From assembly GCA_023383055.1 (NCBI GenBank), contig JAHDYP010000011.1:1-58920 (forward strand): DNA of 58,920 bases. Reading direction: 5' to 3'. Every line of letters begins with the position of its first letter. The stretch's first letter is position 1. The notes beneath the pieces are model-generated. The model was not told where the DNA came from. It searched no databases and saw nothing but the letters and a program-made list of their open reading frames with translations. Both the position numbers and the translations under genes were made by a program. Below are positions 28,368-36,566 of this stretch, one piece after another. Source of the DNA: Verrucomicrobiota bacterium. Its GTDB lineage: Bacteria > Verrucomicrobiota > Verrucomicrobiia > Limisphaerales > JAHDYP01.

Positions 28368-28695
28368 AGGCAAAGGAACTGATGGCAATCCCACGCATGG
28401 GCCATGCCACCAATTCCATTCGCGTTCATCGGCGTTCATTGGCGGTTTTGGCGGCATAGACATGGCGGAGATGTTCAGCATTTCGCCTCCAGTCGGATGC
28501 AGGATCTGCCTGAGCAGCGTTGCCGCAACGTTGCCACTGACTCCTCTGCAACGCTCGCCCGGCGCCGCCAAATCGGCAGCAGGCACGCTGGAGGCACTGC
28601 GGTGAAGGCCAAAACACTCAGCGCTCCACGCCTCCGGCACCGCTGGCATTGACTATGCAATGGCGACACCATGCCCATCTTCGGAAGGAACTGGA
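28368..28695. other. Gene-free stretch between a thioredoxin remnant and an OsmC-like gene
   Basis: No convincing coding frame is seen. About 28415-28458 holds a short imperfect repeat built on GGCGTTCATTGGCGG-like units. The rest probably carries divergent promoters; I could not place a promoter with confidence. A purine-rich GGAAGGA at about 28681 sits upstream of the OsmC start. Confidence 0.5.
28415..28458. repeat. Short extragenic repeat of GTTCAT/GCGG units
   Basis: The sequence contains CGCGTTCATC, GGCGTTCATT and two GGCGG steps in a row, giving a 9-10 bp direct periodicity; on the minus strand this reads AATGAACGCCGATGAACGC. It resembles small repeats I recall between genes in Verrucomicrobia genomes, but only one copy was noticed in this window. 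Confidence 0.4.
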
Positions 28696-29145
28696 ATGAC
28701 CGCTGACGTCTTGCTGACCAACTTGAAATGGGTGAACGGCGATCGTGCTTCGCTGCACGCGCCCGGATGCCCCGATGTGTCGCTCTCTCAACCGCTCCTC
28801 TTCGGCGGTGACCCGGATCGTTGGTCACCGGAGGAGTTGCTGACCGGAGCGGTCGAAGCCGATGTGCTGATGACGTTTCTGCAGTTCATCAAGCGGCGGC
28901 AGGTTGGGTTGCGACGTTACGCCAGCCACGCCGAGGCGCACCTCGAGGACTCGCCGGCGGGTCTCCGGTTCACCGGGATCACCCTGACGCTGACCATTGA
29001 AGTGGACGCGGCGGCTGACGCGGAAGCAGTCACCCAGGCGATCGCGTGGGCCGAGAGCCATTCCCCGATCATCCATGCGCTCAATTCTCCGGTGCGGATT
29101 CACCGGGCGGTGACGGTCGCCGAGAGCAGCACGGTGCCGGCCTGA
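28696..29145 (+). CDS. OsmC-like protein without the usual catalytic cysteine
   Basis: 149 residues from the ATG at 28696, chosen because GGAAGGA lies about 8 bases upstream; an in-frame start at 28660 is less likely. The OsmC/Ohr pattern is visible: FGGDPDRWSPEELLTGAVEA, then a helix with FLQFIKRRQVG and the C-terminal beta segment LTLTIEVDAAADAEAV plus HSPIIHALN. OsmC and Ohr reduce organic peroxides with two Cys, the first in the helix after PEELL (aC motif). Here that helix reads AVEADVLMTF and has no Cys. It is therefore probably not a thiol peroxidase, though the fold is kept. Confidence 0.8.
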   Translation: MTADVLLTNLKWVNGDRASLHAPGCPDVSLSQPLLFGGDPDRWSPEELLTGAVEADVLMTFLQFIKRRQVGLRRYASHAEAHLEDSPAGLRFTGITLTLTIEVDAAADAEAVTQAIAWAESHSPIIHALNSPVRIHRAVTVAESSTVPA

Positions 29146-29221
29146 ACGAGGAATTCGACCTGAAGTGGACCTCTGCTCCGGCGCTTCGGATGAGGGAACC
29201 CGCGCCACGGTCGTGTGTCCG

Positions 29222-29339
29222 GCAGTTCCGCAGCCTGCAGGCCATAGCACTTGGCCGCTTGGTAAGTGTAACGGATGACGGTGCCGAGTTCGGCCGCGAG
29301 GTCTTCGTTCAATCCTCTAATCAAGGTTTCAGTGTTCAT
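29222..29339 (-). pseudogene. Ferritin-like (bacterioferritin-type) protein remnant, N-terminus only
   Basis: From the ATG at 29337-29339 the frame reads MNTETLIRGLNEDLAAELGT and VIRYTYQAAKCYGLQ, the first helix of a ferritin-like protein with its metal-binding Glu. After about 39 residues the homology ends and the frame runs into unrelated sequence, so most of the four-helix bundle is lost. The start overlaps the restored stop of the upstream methyltransferase (ATGA), showing the two once formed an operon. Confidence 0.65.
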
Positions 29340-30066
29340 AGGTATGGGTATTGTGGTTTGGGAAAGGGGATACGGCTGGTAGCCGCGCGGACGCGCGGAC
29401 CAGCCACCAGCAGGTCCTGATGCCATGCCGCGTAGCGGTGGGTGCCGATCCGGCAAGGTGCAGCCGGGCTTGCCAGTGAGTGAATCGACTCGCAGGATGC
29501 GGATGCCGACGGCCTTCCTCGCTGTGGATGGCGTCCATGATGCGGAAGCCGCTCATCGAAAAGTCCGCCAGGATCAACTTGCCGGTCGGTTTGAGCACCC
29601 GGAGTATCTCAGCGAACACCCGTCCGGGATCCTCGAGATGGTGGAACACATTCCATGAGGTCACCGCGTCGAAGCTGCCGGCGGGCCAGGGCAGGTTCCG
29701 GGCATCGGCCAACACGAAGGTGATTCGGTCCGCCACGCCGGCGTGCACGGCTTCGAGCCGGGCACACTGCTGTTCCTCCGCGCTGATGTCCACCGTCGTC
29801 AAGTTCGCCACGTGCCGCGCCAAGGCGACCACAAACCGGCCTTTGCCTGTGCCGATGTCCAGCACTCGTCCGCGCAGGGGCAGCGCCTTGCCGATAACAA
29901 AGCGTACGCTGGGCTCGGGATCGTAGCCAAAACGACGGTGTGTGCAGTTGCGCTCGAGCAGCCGTTCGTGGTTGGCTTGGATCTCTTCGGCAGAATAGGC
30001 CACGAACCCCCAACCGTTCTGAGGCTGAGCGTTGCTCGATAACTCCGGCCTGGCGCGGGGACTCAT
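29336..30066 (-). pseudogene. Class I SAM-dependent methyltransferase with a late frameshift
   Basis: The frame from 30066 shows a Rossmann methyltransferase: motif I VLDIGTGKGRFVVAL, TTVDIS, FVLADARNLPWPAGSFDAV and LKPTGKLILADFS. After SRFTHWQARLHLAG the annotated frame becomes unlike coding sequence and ends at 29329. A one-base shift near 29440 restores HRYAAWHQDLLVAG and a stop that overlaps the next gene's start as ATGA. This indicates a frameshift, by mutation or sequencing error, about 35 codons before the end. The catalytic core is intact, so some activity could remain. Substrate unknown. Confidence 0.7.
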
Positions 30067-30290
30067 TCGGCGGTCTTGCTTTGCTCCCCGTGGCCCTCTG
30101 CCCCGTGAGAGTGATGGTGATGGTGGTGGTGGTGCCCGTGTTCGTGGTGCGTCAGAAGGAACATGACTTCATCGACCCATCCCAGCCCGGGGTGGTCCCG
30201 CACCTGAAATCCATCCTGGAACACCCGGTTCACAACTTTGTCCGGATCTTGAAAACGCACGGTTGCACGGTGGAAGTCGGTCCGATGAGT
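30063..30290 (-). CDS. His-rich protein coupled to the methyltransferase; 5' end unclear
   Basis: The frame reads VRFQDPDKVVNRVFQDGFQV and WVDEVMFLLTHHEHG, then a run of eight His, then SHGAEGHGEQSKTAE. The stop overlaps the methyltransferase start (ATGA). His-rich tails of this kind bind Ni, Zn or Cu and are common in metal-handling proteins. No good ATG precedes the conserved part; a GTG near 30262 is possible, and the 5' end was probably cut when the neighbouring plus-strand methyltransferase was truncated. Function beyond metal binding is not predicted. Confidence 0.5.
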   Translation of the reverse strand, partial: THRTDFHRATVRFQDPDKVVNRVFQDGFQVRDHPGLGWVDEVMFLLTHHEHGHHHHHHHHSHGAEGHGEQSKTAE

Positions 30291-30303
30291 TCGATTGTGA
30301 AGG

Positions 30304-30894
30304 GCGAATCGGCTGGAAAAACGGCTCCTGAACGAACTGTTGAAGGCTTTTCCGTGCGGCACCACCGTGCTCGAAGTGGGTTGCGGGACCGGTCATTTCA
30401 CGCGGTGGCTGGCTGAGTTCGGGTTTCGTGTGGTCGGCTTGGACATTTCTCGGGTCATGCTGCGGGAGGCAGCAAGGTGCGATGGCCAGCGGTATGTTCT
30501 GGGGGATGCGCTGGCCCTGGCATTCGACGGCGGTTCGTTTGACCTGGTCGCGCTGATCACCACGCTGGAGTTTGTGGCCGACCCACGCCAGGCGCTCGAG
30601 GAAGCGGTGCGCGTGGCTCAGTCCGGATTGCTCCTGGGAGTATTGAACCGTTGCAGTTGGCTGGCGCGGAAGCGGAAGGCTTCCGCCAGCGTGCCGTGGG
30701 ACAGCGCGCGTTTGGTTTCTCCGGGGGAGTTGGTGCGGCTGGTCCGTGGTAGTGTTGGCGAGAGACTTTCACGGGTTCATTGGCGCACCACCCTGTGGCC
30801 CGTTCCTGGCCTCGGAAGTCTACCGCTGCCTTGGGGCGGTTTTATCGGAATGCTGGCGCAACTGCGGCCGATGCGAAATTGCGAAATGGAATGA
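30304..30894 (+). pseudogene. SAM-dependent methyltransferase lacking its N-terminus
   Basis: Coding similarity starts at about 30304 (ANRLEKRLLNELLKAFPCG) just after an in-frame TGA at 30298, with no ATG; a TTG at 30340 is the only near start. Motif I (VLEVGCGTGHFTRWLAEFGF), GLDISRVML and FDLVALITTLEFV are clear, as in type-11 methyltransferases. About 30 N-terminal residues usual in this group are missing. The C-terminus looks complete (LGSLPLPWGGFIGML). It could make a shortened protein from TTG, but the truncation probably removes the substrate lid. Confidence 0.66.
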
Positions 30895-30929
30895 TTGCTT
30901 GATATTCGAAGGCGTGGCGGCAATCTGAG

Positions 30930-31130
30930 ATGACTCCTCACACGCATGAAAACCATCTCGCTTTGAGCCTATGCCGGGTGGTTTCAATCCAAGGCAGCGA
31001 CATCGAGATCGAAGGTATTGACGCCTTTGACCAAACCCCGGTGATCGATCTCAAACCCTACATCCAGAAGCTCGATACTCCGCAGGGGCCGATCAGCGCA
31101 CCCGGCTGGGTGGAGACCCCAGCGCCGTAG
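30930..31130 (+). pseudogene. TrmO/TsaA-family fragment (C-terminal part)
   Basis: The frame reads HENHLALSLCRVVSIQGSDI and GIDAFDQTPVIDLKPYI. This matches the second half of TsaA/TrmO proteins (NPIGLSxxR ... GLDALDGTPVLDIKPY), which methylate N6-threonylcarbamoyladenosine in tRNA. The SAM-binding N-terminal half is absent; the sequence upstream belongs to the methyltransferase remnant. The 66-codon frame has an ATG, but the product would be inactive. Confidence 0.7.
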
Positions 31131-31262
31131 CGGCCGTTCCCCGTGATCCATTTGTTGGCTGTGCCGGGATGCCCGCCCCACGCCTCACAGTAGAACTCCG
31201 CCGCCGTGAGCAAAAACAAGTCTTCCTCGGCCTTGATCAGCATCATGGCGTTCTCGCGCGGC

Positions 31263-31742
31263 TCAGCCCAGCGCTTGCAGCACGAGATCGAGATGCTCCG
31301 CGGGCTGCACTTTGCGGAGCACGGCTTTCACCTTGCCGTCCGGGCCGATGATGACGGTGCTGCGCTCGGTGCCCAGGTATTTCCTGCCATACATGGATTT
31401 CTCCACCCATACGCCGTAAGCCTGCACGATCTCCTTCGTTTCATCACTGATGAGCGGAAAGGGAAGGCTGTGTTTCTTGATGAACTTGGCGTGGCTTTTC
31501 AGCGGGTCCACGCTCACGCCGAAGATTGCGGCTTTCTTCTGGATGCGGCTCCAGCCGTCCCGCAGGGCGCAGGCTTGTGCGGTGCAACCCGGCGTGTCGT
31601 CCTTCGGGTAGAAGTAGAGGACGACCGTCTGGCCCTTGAGATCAGCCAGGGAGACGGTCGCGCCTTCCTCGTAGCTGCCGCCGATGACGGGGGCTTTGAA
31701 TGCGGGGGCCCTTTTTCCGGTGAGTTCTGTGGTGCCTTTCAT
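31263..31742 (-). CDS. bcp: Bcp/PrxQ-type peroxiredoxin
   Basis: 159 residues, full length for the family. The active site reads YPKDDTPGCTAQAC with peroxidatic Cys53 and resolving Cys58 five residues apart, the atypical 2-Cys Bcp arrangement. FGVSVDPLKSHAKFIKKHSL and FPLISDETKEIVQAYGVW follow the family closely. It should reduce hydrogen peroxide and organic peroxides in the cytoplasm using thioredoxin; one intact thioredoxin gene lies about 3.5 kb away. Its start overlaps the end of a photolyase-related remnant, a leftover of an operon. It is one of the few intact genes in this decayed stretch. Confidence 0.95.
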   Translation of the reverse strand: MKGTTELTGKRAPAFKAPVIGGSYEEGATVSLADLKGQTVVLYFYPKDDTPGCTAQACALRDGWSRIQKKAAIFGVSVDPLKSHAKFIKKHSLPFPLISDETKEIVQAYGVWVEKSMYGRKYLGTERSTVIIGPDGKVKAVLRKVQPAEHLDLVLQALG

Positions 31743-32316
31743 AGTGGATAGGGTGTCAGGATTTCGAGTGAGACTGAATCATAATCGACGCCGTTCTTTG
31801 CGGGAGCGGTGCGGTGCTGAGCACGAGATCGTATTCCGAGGGCAGCGCGCAGGCGGGCGGCCCGGGCTTGGTCCGGGCTGACCGGCCAATCGAACCGCGC
31901 CAGGCTGCCGGGATGCTTCGCAAAGCGGTCCTGCACCAGCGTCAGCACTTCGCGGGTGGTCGCGTCCGGGGCAAAGCCCAGGGGCGTTTCGGCGTCAGCC
32001 GGACCGTTCTTGCCGAAGGCCTCCCGGTTCTCCGCATCGAAGTTCCACGCGCCACCGGCGGGTTCGTCAGCATCCATCAGGACGCGATGCTTGCGCCGCA
32101 GTTCGCGGTAGAAAAACTCCATCCGCAGCTGCTTTCACGCAACGCGTCCCGGAAGTGTCGCATGGCGCTCAAGAACATCGCAATGCGCGCCTGGTGCGAC
32201 CAGGCGTGGGTGCTTTCCCCAGCGACTTCCGCCATCCACACCGCATCACACGCCGGGTCGAAACCGTCGAAGGCGGCCGAGTCGGGTTCAACTGCCCGCA
32301 ATCGGCCGCTGAACAT
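31739..32316 (-). pseudogene. Photolyase-related protein (PhrB/Phr-like DUF) broken by an internal deletion
   Basis: Two overlapping frames belong to one family. The first (from 32316) reads [20 protein letters not shown] and [20 protein letters not shown]; the second (to 31739) reads [20 protein letters not shown] and WNFDAENREAFGKNGPADAE. In deoxyribodipyrimidine photolyase-related proteins about 100 residues separate these blocks; here they are fused with a frame change near 32120. The C-terminus is also lost after FDWPVSPDQARAA. The FAD-binding helical domain is missing, so DNA repair activity is excluded. Confidence 0.78.
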
Positions 32317-32425
32317 GTTTAAGTAATGTGCAATATGTGTAGACTGTCAGTGACCAGCCGAAGATATTCCTGACTCGCTAGTAATAGTTTGATGGACAAT
32401 ATGCTCCGATGATGATTTCAATTCC

Positions 32426-33799
32426 ATGAACCTGACCATGCGACTGCTGATTCCCCTCGTCAGCCTCACCACCACGCTCGCCGCCATGGAACCGGTCCGC
32501 CTCCGGGTTGATTACTCCAGGCCCGACGGCACGTGGAACATGCCTGCTTTGGGGCTTGGCCAGGGCGGATTGCAGGGTGACCCGATGATCGAGCCGCACC
32601 TCAAGGAGCTTCGTCAACTCCGGCCCAGAACCATCCGACTGTTCCTCAGTGAGTATTACCGCATCTACCCGGACCACGACACTTACGACTGGACGAAGCT
32701 CGACCGCGAATTGCGCGCGGTGCGGGCGACGGGCGCGCGACCCACGCTCTCGCTGGCTATGAAGCCGCCGGTCCTCTATCCCAAGGTGGACCATTTCATC
32801 GTGCATCCGAACAACTACGAGGAGTGGGAACGGCTCTGCGAGGCCCTGGCCAAACACTGCCGCGAGCAACGGTTCGAGGTGGCCGCGTGGGAGGTTTGCA
32901 ACGAGCCCGACATCGGCGAGTCCGGCGGCACGCCGCACTTCTTCCGGAGCGCCGCGGATTACAACCAGTTTTACGCTCGCACAGTCGCCGGGCTGCTGCG
33001 GGGCGATCCGGACGCTCAGGTGGGCGGGCCGGCCGTGGCTTCGGCGGACAGTTTCCTGGCCGAAGGGCTCATCGCGCACTGCGCCAGCAATCAAGTACCG
33101 CTCCATTTTGTTTCGTGGCATCTTTACTCCGACTCGCCCGATGCCCACGCCGGCAACATTCACAAACAGCGTGCGCGGCTCGCGAGATATCCCCAACTGA
33201 AGAACGTGAAACTCTTCATCTCCGAGTGGAACATGGACCTGATGCGTCCCAACCTTGCGCCGGGTTTCCAGCCGTGCTTCGTTCTCGAAACCATGCGGCG
33301 TTACGGGGAGGCGAAGCTCGACATGGCGGCGTACTACCACATCCGCGATTGCTTTGTAGACCCGGCTGACTTCGACTGGATGTCGCCGGGCGGACGCCGG
33401 TTCATGGCGCATTGGTGGAACACGATGCCGCAATCCAGCGCGCTCTTCGATCATCACGGCCGGGTGCGCCCGGCGTGGTACGCCTTCCGTTTGCTGGGCC
33501 AACTCGAGGGACCGCGCTACGCGGTCGCAGGCGAGCAGGGCAGCATCCGGGCGATTGCCGGCGAAGGCGACGGTTACCGACATTTGCTCCTCTGGCGTTA
33601 CGGAGACGGCGGTCCGGACGAGATCGAGGTGCGGTTGGATCTCGCAGGCGTCAGCGAGCGACGCAGTCGCGTGGTGAAGCTTGATTCCGCCGCTCCGGTG
33701 AACAATCTCAAGGTCATCCACTTCGGCCGCTCGGATGATCTGGGGAACGTGCCCCTGAAGTTCAAGCCGTGGGATGTCCGTTGGATCGAAATCGAATGA
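32426..33799 (+). CDS. Secreted clan GH-A glycosidase (GH39-like)
   Basis: 457 residues with a signal peptide (MRLLIPLVSLTTTLAA). A TIM barrel with the clan GH-A pattern follows: acid/base Glu160 in EVCNEPDIGE, nucleophile Glu267 in KLFISEWNMDL, plus RTIRLFLSEYYR, LHFVSWHLYSDSPDAH and AAYYHIRDCF. The spacing and the C-terminal beta domain (LLLWRYGDGG ... WDVRWIEIE) fit GH39-type beta-xylosidase/iduronidase relatives. It should hydrolyse a beta-linked glycan in the periplasm or outside. It is the first gene of a six-gene operon; its TGA overlaps the next ATG (ATGA), so the two are translationally coupled. The exact substrate cannot be read. Confidence 0.86.
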   Translation: MNLTMRLLIPLVSLTTTLAAMEPVRLRVDYSRPDGTWNMPALGLGQGGLQGDPMIEPHLKELRQLRPRTIRLFLSEYYRIYPDHDTYDWTKLDRELRAVRATGARPTLSLAMKPPVLYPKVDHFIVHPNNYEEWERLCEALAKHCREQRFEVAAWEVCNEPDIGESGGTPHFFRSAADYNQFYARTVAGLLRGDPDAQVGGPAVASADSFLAEGLIAHCASNQVPLHFVSWHLYSDSPDAHAGNIHKQRARLARYPQLKNVKLFISEWNMDLMRPNLAPGFQPCFVLETMRRYGEAKLDMAAYYHIRDCFVDPADFDWMSPGGRRFMAHWWNTMPQSSALFDHHGRVRPAWYAFRLLGQLEGPRYAVAGEQGSIRAIAGEGDGYRHLLLWRYGDGGPDEIEVRLDLAGVSERRSRVVKLDSAAPVNNLKVIHFGRSDDLGNVPLKFKPWDVRWIEIE

Positions 33800-35886
33800 A
33801 CTGTGCCTCGCTCCCATTCAAACGGCTCCTGGTCCTTCTGGCCGGGCTGGCGCGCGCTGCCACTTTGGACGCTTGGGGTGCGGCGGCCACGACATCCCCG
33901 ATCGCCAGCACCCCCCTGGCCGCTGAGGTTCGGGGCCGGGGTTGGATCGTCTATGGCGCGCGCTCGGCTTCGGGAGACTGGGACTTGTTTGTCTGTCGCC
34001 CGGATGGTTCGGCGGTGGCCCCGCTCACGCGCACGCCGGAATTCAACGAATCCTCTCCGCAACTCTCGCACGACGGGCGCCGGCTCCTGTATCGCCGGAT
34101 CAAGCGCGACGAGCTCTTCGATAACAACCGGCATGGCGAGCAGGGCGAACTGGTCGTGGCCAATAGCGATGGCACCAGCCCGCAGGCATTGGGCGCGGAG
34201 GGCGAGTTCCCCTGGGCGAGCTGGAGCCCTGACGGCACGCAAGTCGCCAGCCTTTCGATCCGGGGGATTGCCTTCATCGACGTCGCCACCAGGCAGGTGG
34301 TGCGCCGGCTGGACCGAAGAGGTTTCTTCCAGCAGATGATCTGGTCGCCGGACGGTCAATGGCTGGTCGGCGTGGCGAACGCCTACGGCACCGGCTGGAG
34401 CATCGCCCGGATCAACGTCGCCACAGGAGCATCCGCAGCGGTGAACCGGGTGGATTGTTGCACGCCGGACTGGTTCCCGGACTCCCGAAGCGTGGTCTTC
34501 TCCTGGCGCCCGCCAGGCCAGGAGACGAACCCGGGCTATGGTTGGACCCAGCTCTGGATGGCCGATGCCGAGGGGAAATCCCGACGTTTGATTTATGGCG
34601 AAGACGGTCGCCATGTCTATGGCGGCTGCGTCTCTCCCGATGGGAAATATGTGCTGTTCAGCGGCAACCTCCAGGAGGACGGCGATCCGGGCAACGCCGG
34701 CGCGCCCATGGGTCTGATGCGCTTGAGCGATGCGCCGATCATCGGGGGGGACAGCGTGGCGCTGCGTGTACTGCATCCGGGGGCGAAAGGCGGCCCGGTG
34801 TTGACGCTGCCCACCGGCTGGGAGCCTTGCTGGACCTACACTGAATCCGTGGGAGCACCGGCCTCATCGCCGTCGAGGTCTTCCGCTTCCCGTGCGGCCG
34901 GCGAGCCGCGGGCCCCTCCGGCGCTTTCGAATGCTGTGGCCTTGCTCGCTTCCGAACTTCACCACCAGGGCTGGATCGTTTTCAGTCGCAAAACCGACCG
35001 TGGCGATTGGGATCTGTTTCGCATGCGCCCGGACGGCACGGATCGGCAGAAATTCATCGACCTGCCCGGATTCAACGAGGGCGGTGCCCGGTTCTCGCCC
35101 GATGGCCGGCAAGTTCTCTTCTATCGGCTGCCCACTTCCGACGAGCCTCAGAACAATGAGTATGGCACCGGCGAACTGGTCATCGCCAATGCCGACGGCG
35201 GCCAACCCGTGGTGTTCGGCCGTGAATACGCCTGGGCCACGTGGAGTCCCGACGGGCGACAGGTGGCGTGCCTCGCGCCCAGGGGCATTCAGATCGTGGA
35301 CGTCGCCAGCCGCAAGATCGTTCGCCAACTCCCGCGCAAAGGCATCGTCAGCCAGTTGAGCTGGTCGCCGGATGGCTGGTGGTTCACCGGCACCGCGGAC
35401 CACTTGGGACCGTTCTGGAACATTGCGCGGATGAAGGTTGAGACCGGCGACATCCGTGCCGTCAGCGAAACGGACCGCTACAACTGCACGCCGGATTGGG
35501 TGGCTGACTCGCAGCGGATCGTCTACGCCCGGGGCATCATTCCCGAGCAGCCGGGGCGCGCGGAATTGTGGGTGGCCCGGCTCGATGGCCAGCCAGCGCA
35601 GCTGCTCTACGCCGAGGAAGGCCATCACATCTACGGCGCCTGTGCTTCGCCGGACATGAAGTACTTGCTGTTCACCCGCCACGTGGCCGATGCGACCCGA
35701 ATCGAGTTGAATGACACCTCGATGGCCGTCATTCGTTGGGCCGACACCCCCATGCGGGGCGACGAGGGCGAGTCCTTGCACCAGCGCCTTCCGGATGCGT
35801 GCACGGGGCCACGGCTCGATCTGGGGCCGGGCTGGGAACCCACCTGGACAATGGCGGACCTGAATGCGCCGCAGCGCGCACCATGA
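33796..35886 (+). CDS. Exported tandem PD40/TolB-like beta-propeller protein
   Basis: 696 residues from the ATG at 33796, which overlaps the previous stop; a signal peptide (about 1-30) follows. Two homologous halves each carry PD40 propeller repeats. The first has GWIVYGARSASGDWDLFVCRPDG and WASWSPDGTQVASLSIRGI; the second has GWIVFSRKTDRGDWDLFRMRPDG and WATWSPDGRQVACLAPRGI. The halves are joined by a Ser/Pro/Ala linker near 355. Such propellers bind proteins or glycans and have no catalytic motif. In this operon it could be a scaffold or glycan-binding partner of the acetylation machinery. The duplication is the notable feature. Confidence 0.88.
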   Translation: MNCASLPFKRLLVLLAGLARAATLDAWGAAATTSPIASTPLAAEVRGRGWIVYGARSASGDWDLFVCRPDGSAVAPLTRTPEFNESSPQLSHDGRRLLYRRIKRDELFDNNRHGEQGELVVANSDGTSPQALGAEGEFPWASWSPDGTQVASLSIRGIAFIDVATRQVVRRLDRRGFFQQMIWSPDGQWLVGVANAYGTGWSIARINVATGASAAVNRVDCCTPDWFPDSRSVVFSWRPPGQETNPGYGWTQLWMADAEGKSRRLIYGEDGRHVYGGCVSPDGKYVLFSGNLQEDGDPGNAGAPMGLMRLSDAPIIGGDSVALRVLHPGAKGGPVLTLPTGWEPCWTYTESVGAPASSPSRSSASRAAGEPRAPPALSNAVALLASELHHQGWIVFSRKTDRGDWDLFRMRPDGTDRQKFIDLPGFNEGGARFSPDGRQVLFYRLPTSDEPQNNEYGTGELVIANADGGQPVVFGREYAWATWSPDGRQVACLAPRGIQIVDVASRKIVRQLPRKGIVSQLSWSPDGWWFTGTADHLGPFWNIARMKVETGDIRAVSETDRYNCTPDWVADSQRIVYARGIIPEQPGRAELWVARLDGQPAQLLYAEEGHHIYGACASPDMKYLLFTRHVADATRIELNDTSMAVIRWADTPMRGDEGESLHQRLPDACTGPRLDLGPGWEPTWTMADLNAPQRAP

Positions 35887-36422
35887 CCATGAATGAAATC
35901 GGCCGGACTTCAAACCGTCGCGGACCGCGCGAGCCCGCAGCCAGCTTCCTTCGCGCGGGAGCCTTTGGCTCCGCTTTTGTGCTCGCGGGGCTGCTGCTCA
36001 GCTCCTGTGGCCAGCAACCGCATGGCGCGCCGGTCGCAACGGTGGATCCGCACCTCGCCACCAACGGCACGCTCGAGGTCACCGCGAAGCTGGTCGAGAT
36101 TCCCGACGGCGCCATTTTCATGCGCGACCTCTACAACTACGCGACCATCCTGAAATACGAAGTCGTCAGAGTGCATCGCGGGCAGGTCGCCACCAACACC
36201 CTCTTCGTCGGGCACTACAATCCCTGGAAACCTCGAGCCGAGGCAGCGGACAAACGCCTCAGGGGCATTGGCGGCTCGCTGAAGCAATTCCGCGCCGGCG
36301 ACACGCATCGGATGGCGCTGGAGGTGCCGATCGATGACCACTTCATGGGCGGCATCGTGAACAAATACTTCGGCCAGGAAACCGGCCCGCTCTATTGGGC
36401 GGTCTGGACTAACCAGGAGTGA
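35883..36422 (+). CDS. Small lipoprotein of unknown function
   Basis: 179 residues starting at the ATG that overlaps the upstream stop (ATGA at 35883-35886). The N-terminus has a lipobox: AFVLAGLLLSSCGQQ, with Cys at about 42. The mature part is beta-rich (GTLEVTAKLVEIPDGAIFMR, TLFVGHYNPW, HRMALEVPIDDHFMGG) and lacks a known family motif. Its position just before an MBOAT acyltransferase suggests that it helps assemble or anchor that machine. Confidence 0.75.
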   Translation: MTMNEIGRTSNRRGPREPAASFLRAGAFGSAFVLAGLLLSSCGQQPHGAPVATVDPHLATNGTLEVTAKLVEIPDGAIFMRDLYNYATILKYEVVRVHRGQVATNTLFVGHYNPWKPRAEAADKRLRGIGGSLKQFRAGDTHRMALEVPIDDHFMGGIVNKYFGQETGPLYWAVWTNQE

Positions 36423-36566
36423 CGAGATGCGACCCGTGACGCAGTCGGGCGGGTGGCTGCCTGGATTGTTCGATGACCGGATTCGTGGATTGTCCGGAAT
36501 CCGCCCGTCGAACCGCTCTTCCATGCGCCCATTCCTTCGTTCCTCCCCCAATCCGTCTGAGGGCTG

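Noticed and set aside
30110..30145. GATGGTGGTG trinucleotide repeat as a phase-variable microsatellite
   Set aside because: It encodes the His run of the minus-strand His-rich protein with mixed codons, which explains it without slippage.
31058..31246. Minus-strand frame MMLIKAEEDLFLLTAAEFYC
   Set aside because: It reads plausibly for about 40 codons, but it overlaps the TrmO-like fragment on the other strand and no family was recognised; left out as possible remnant or chance.
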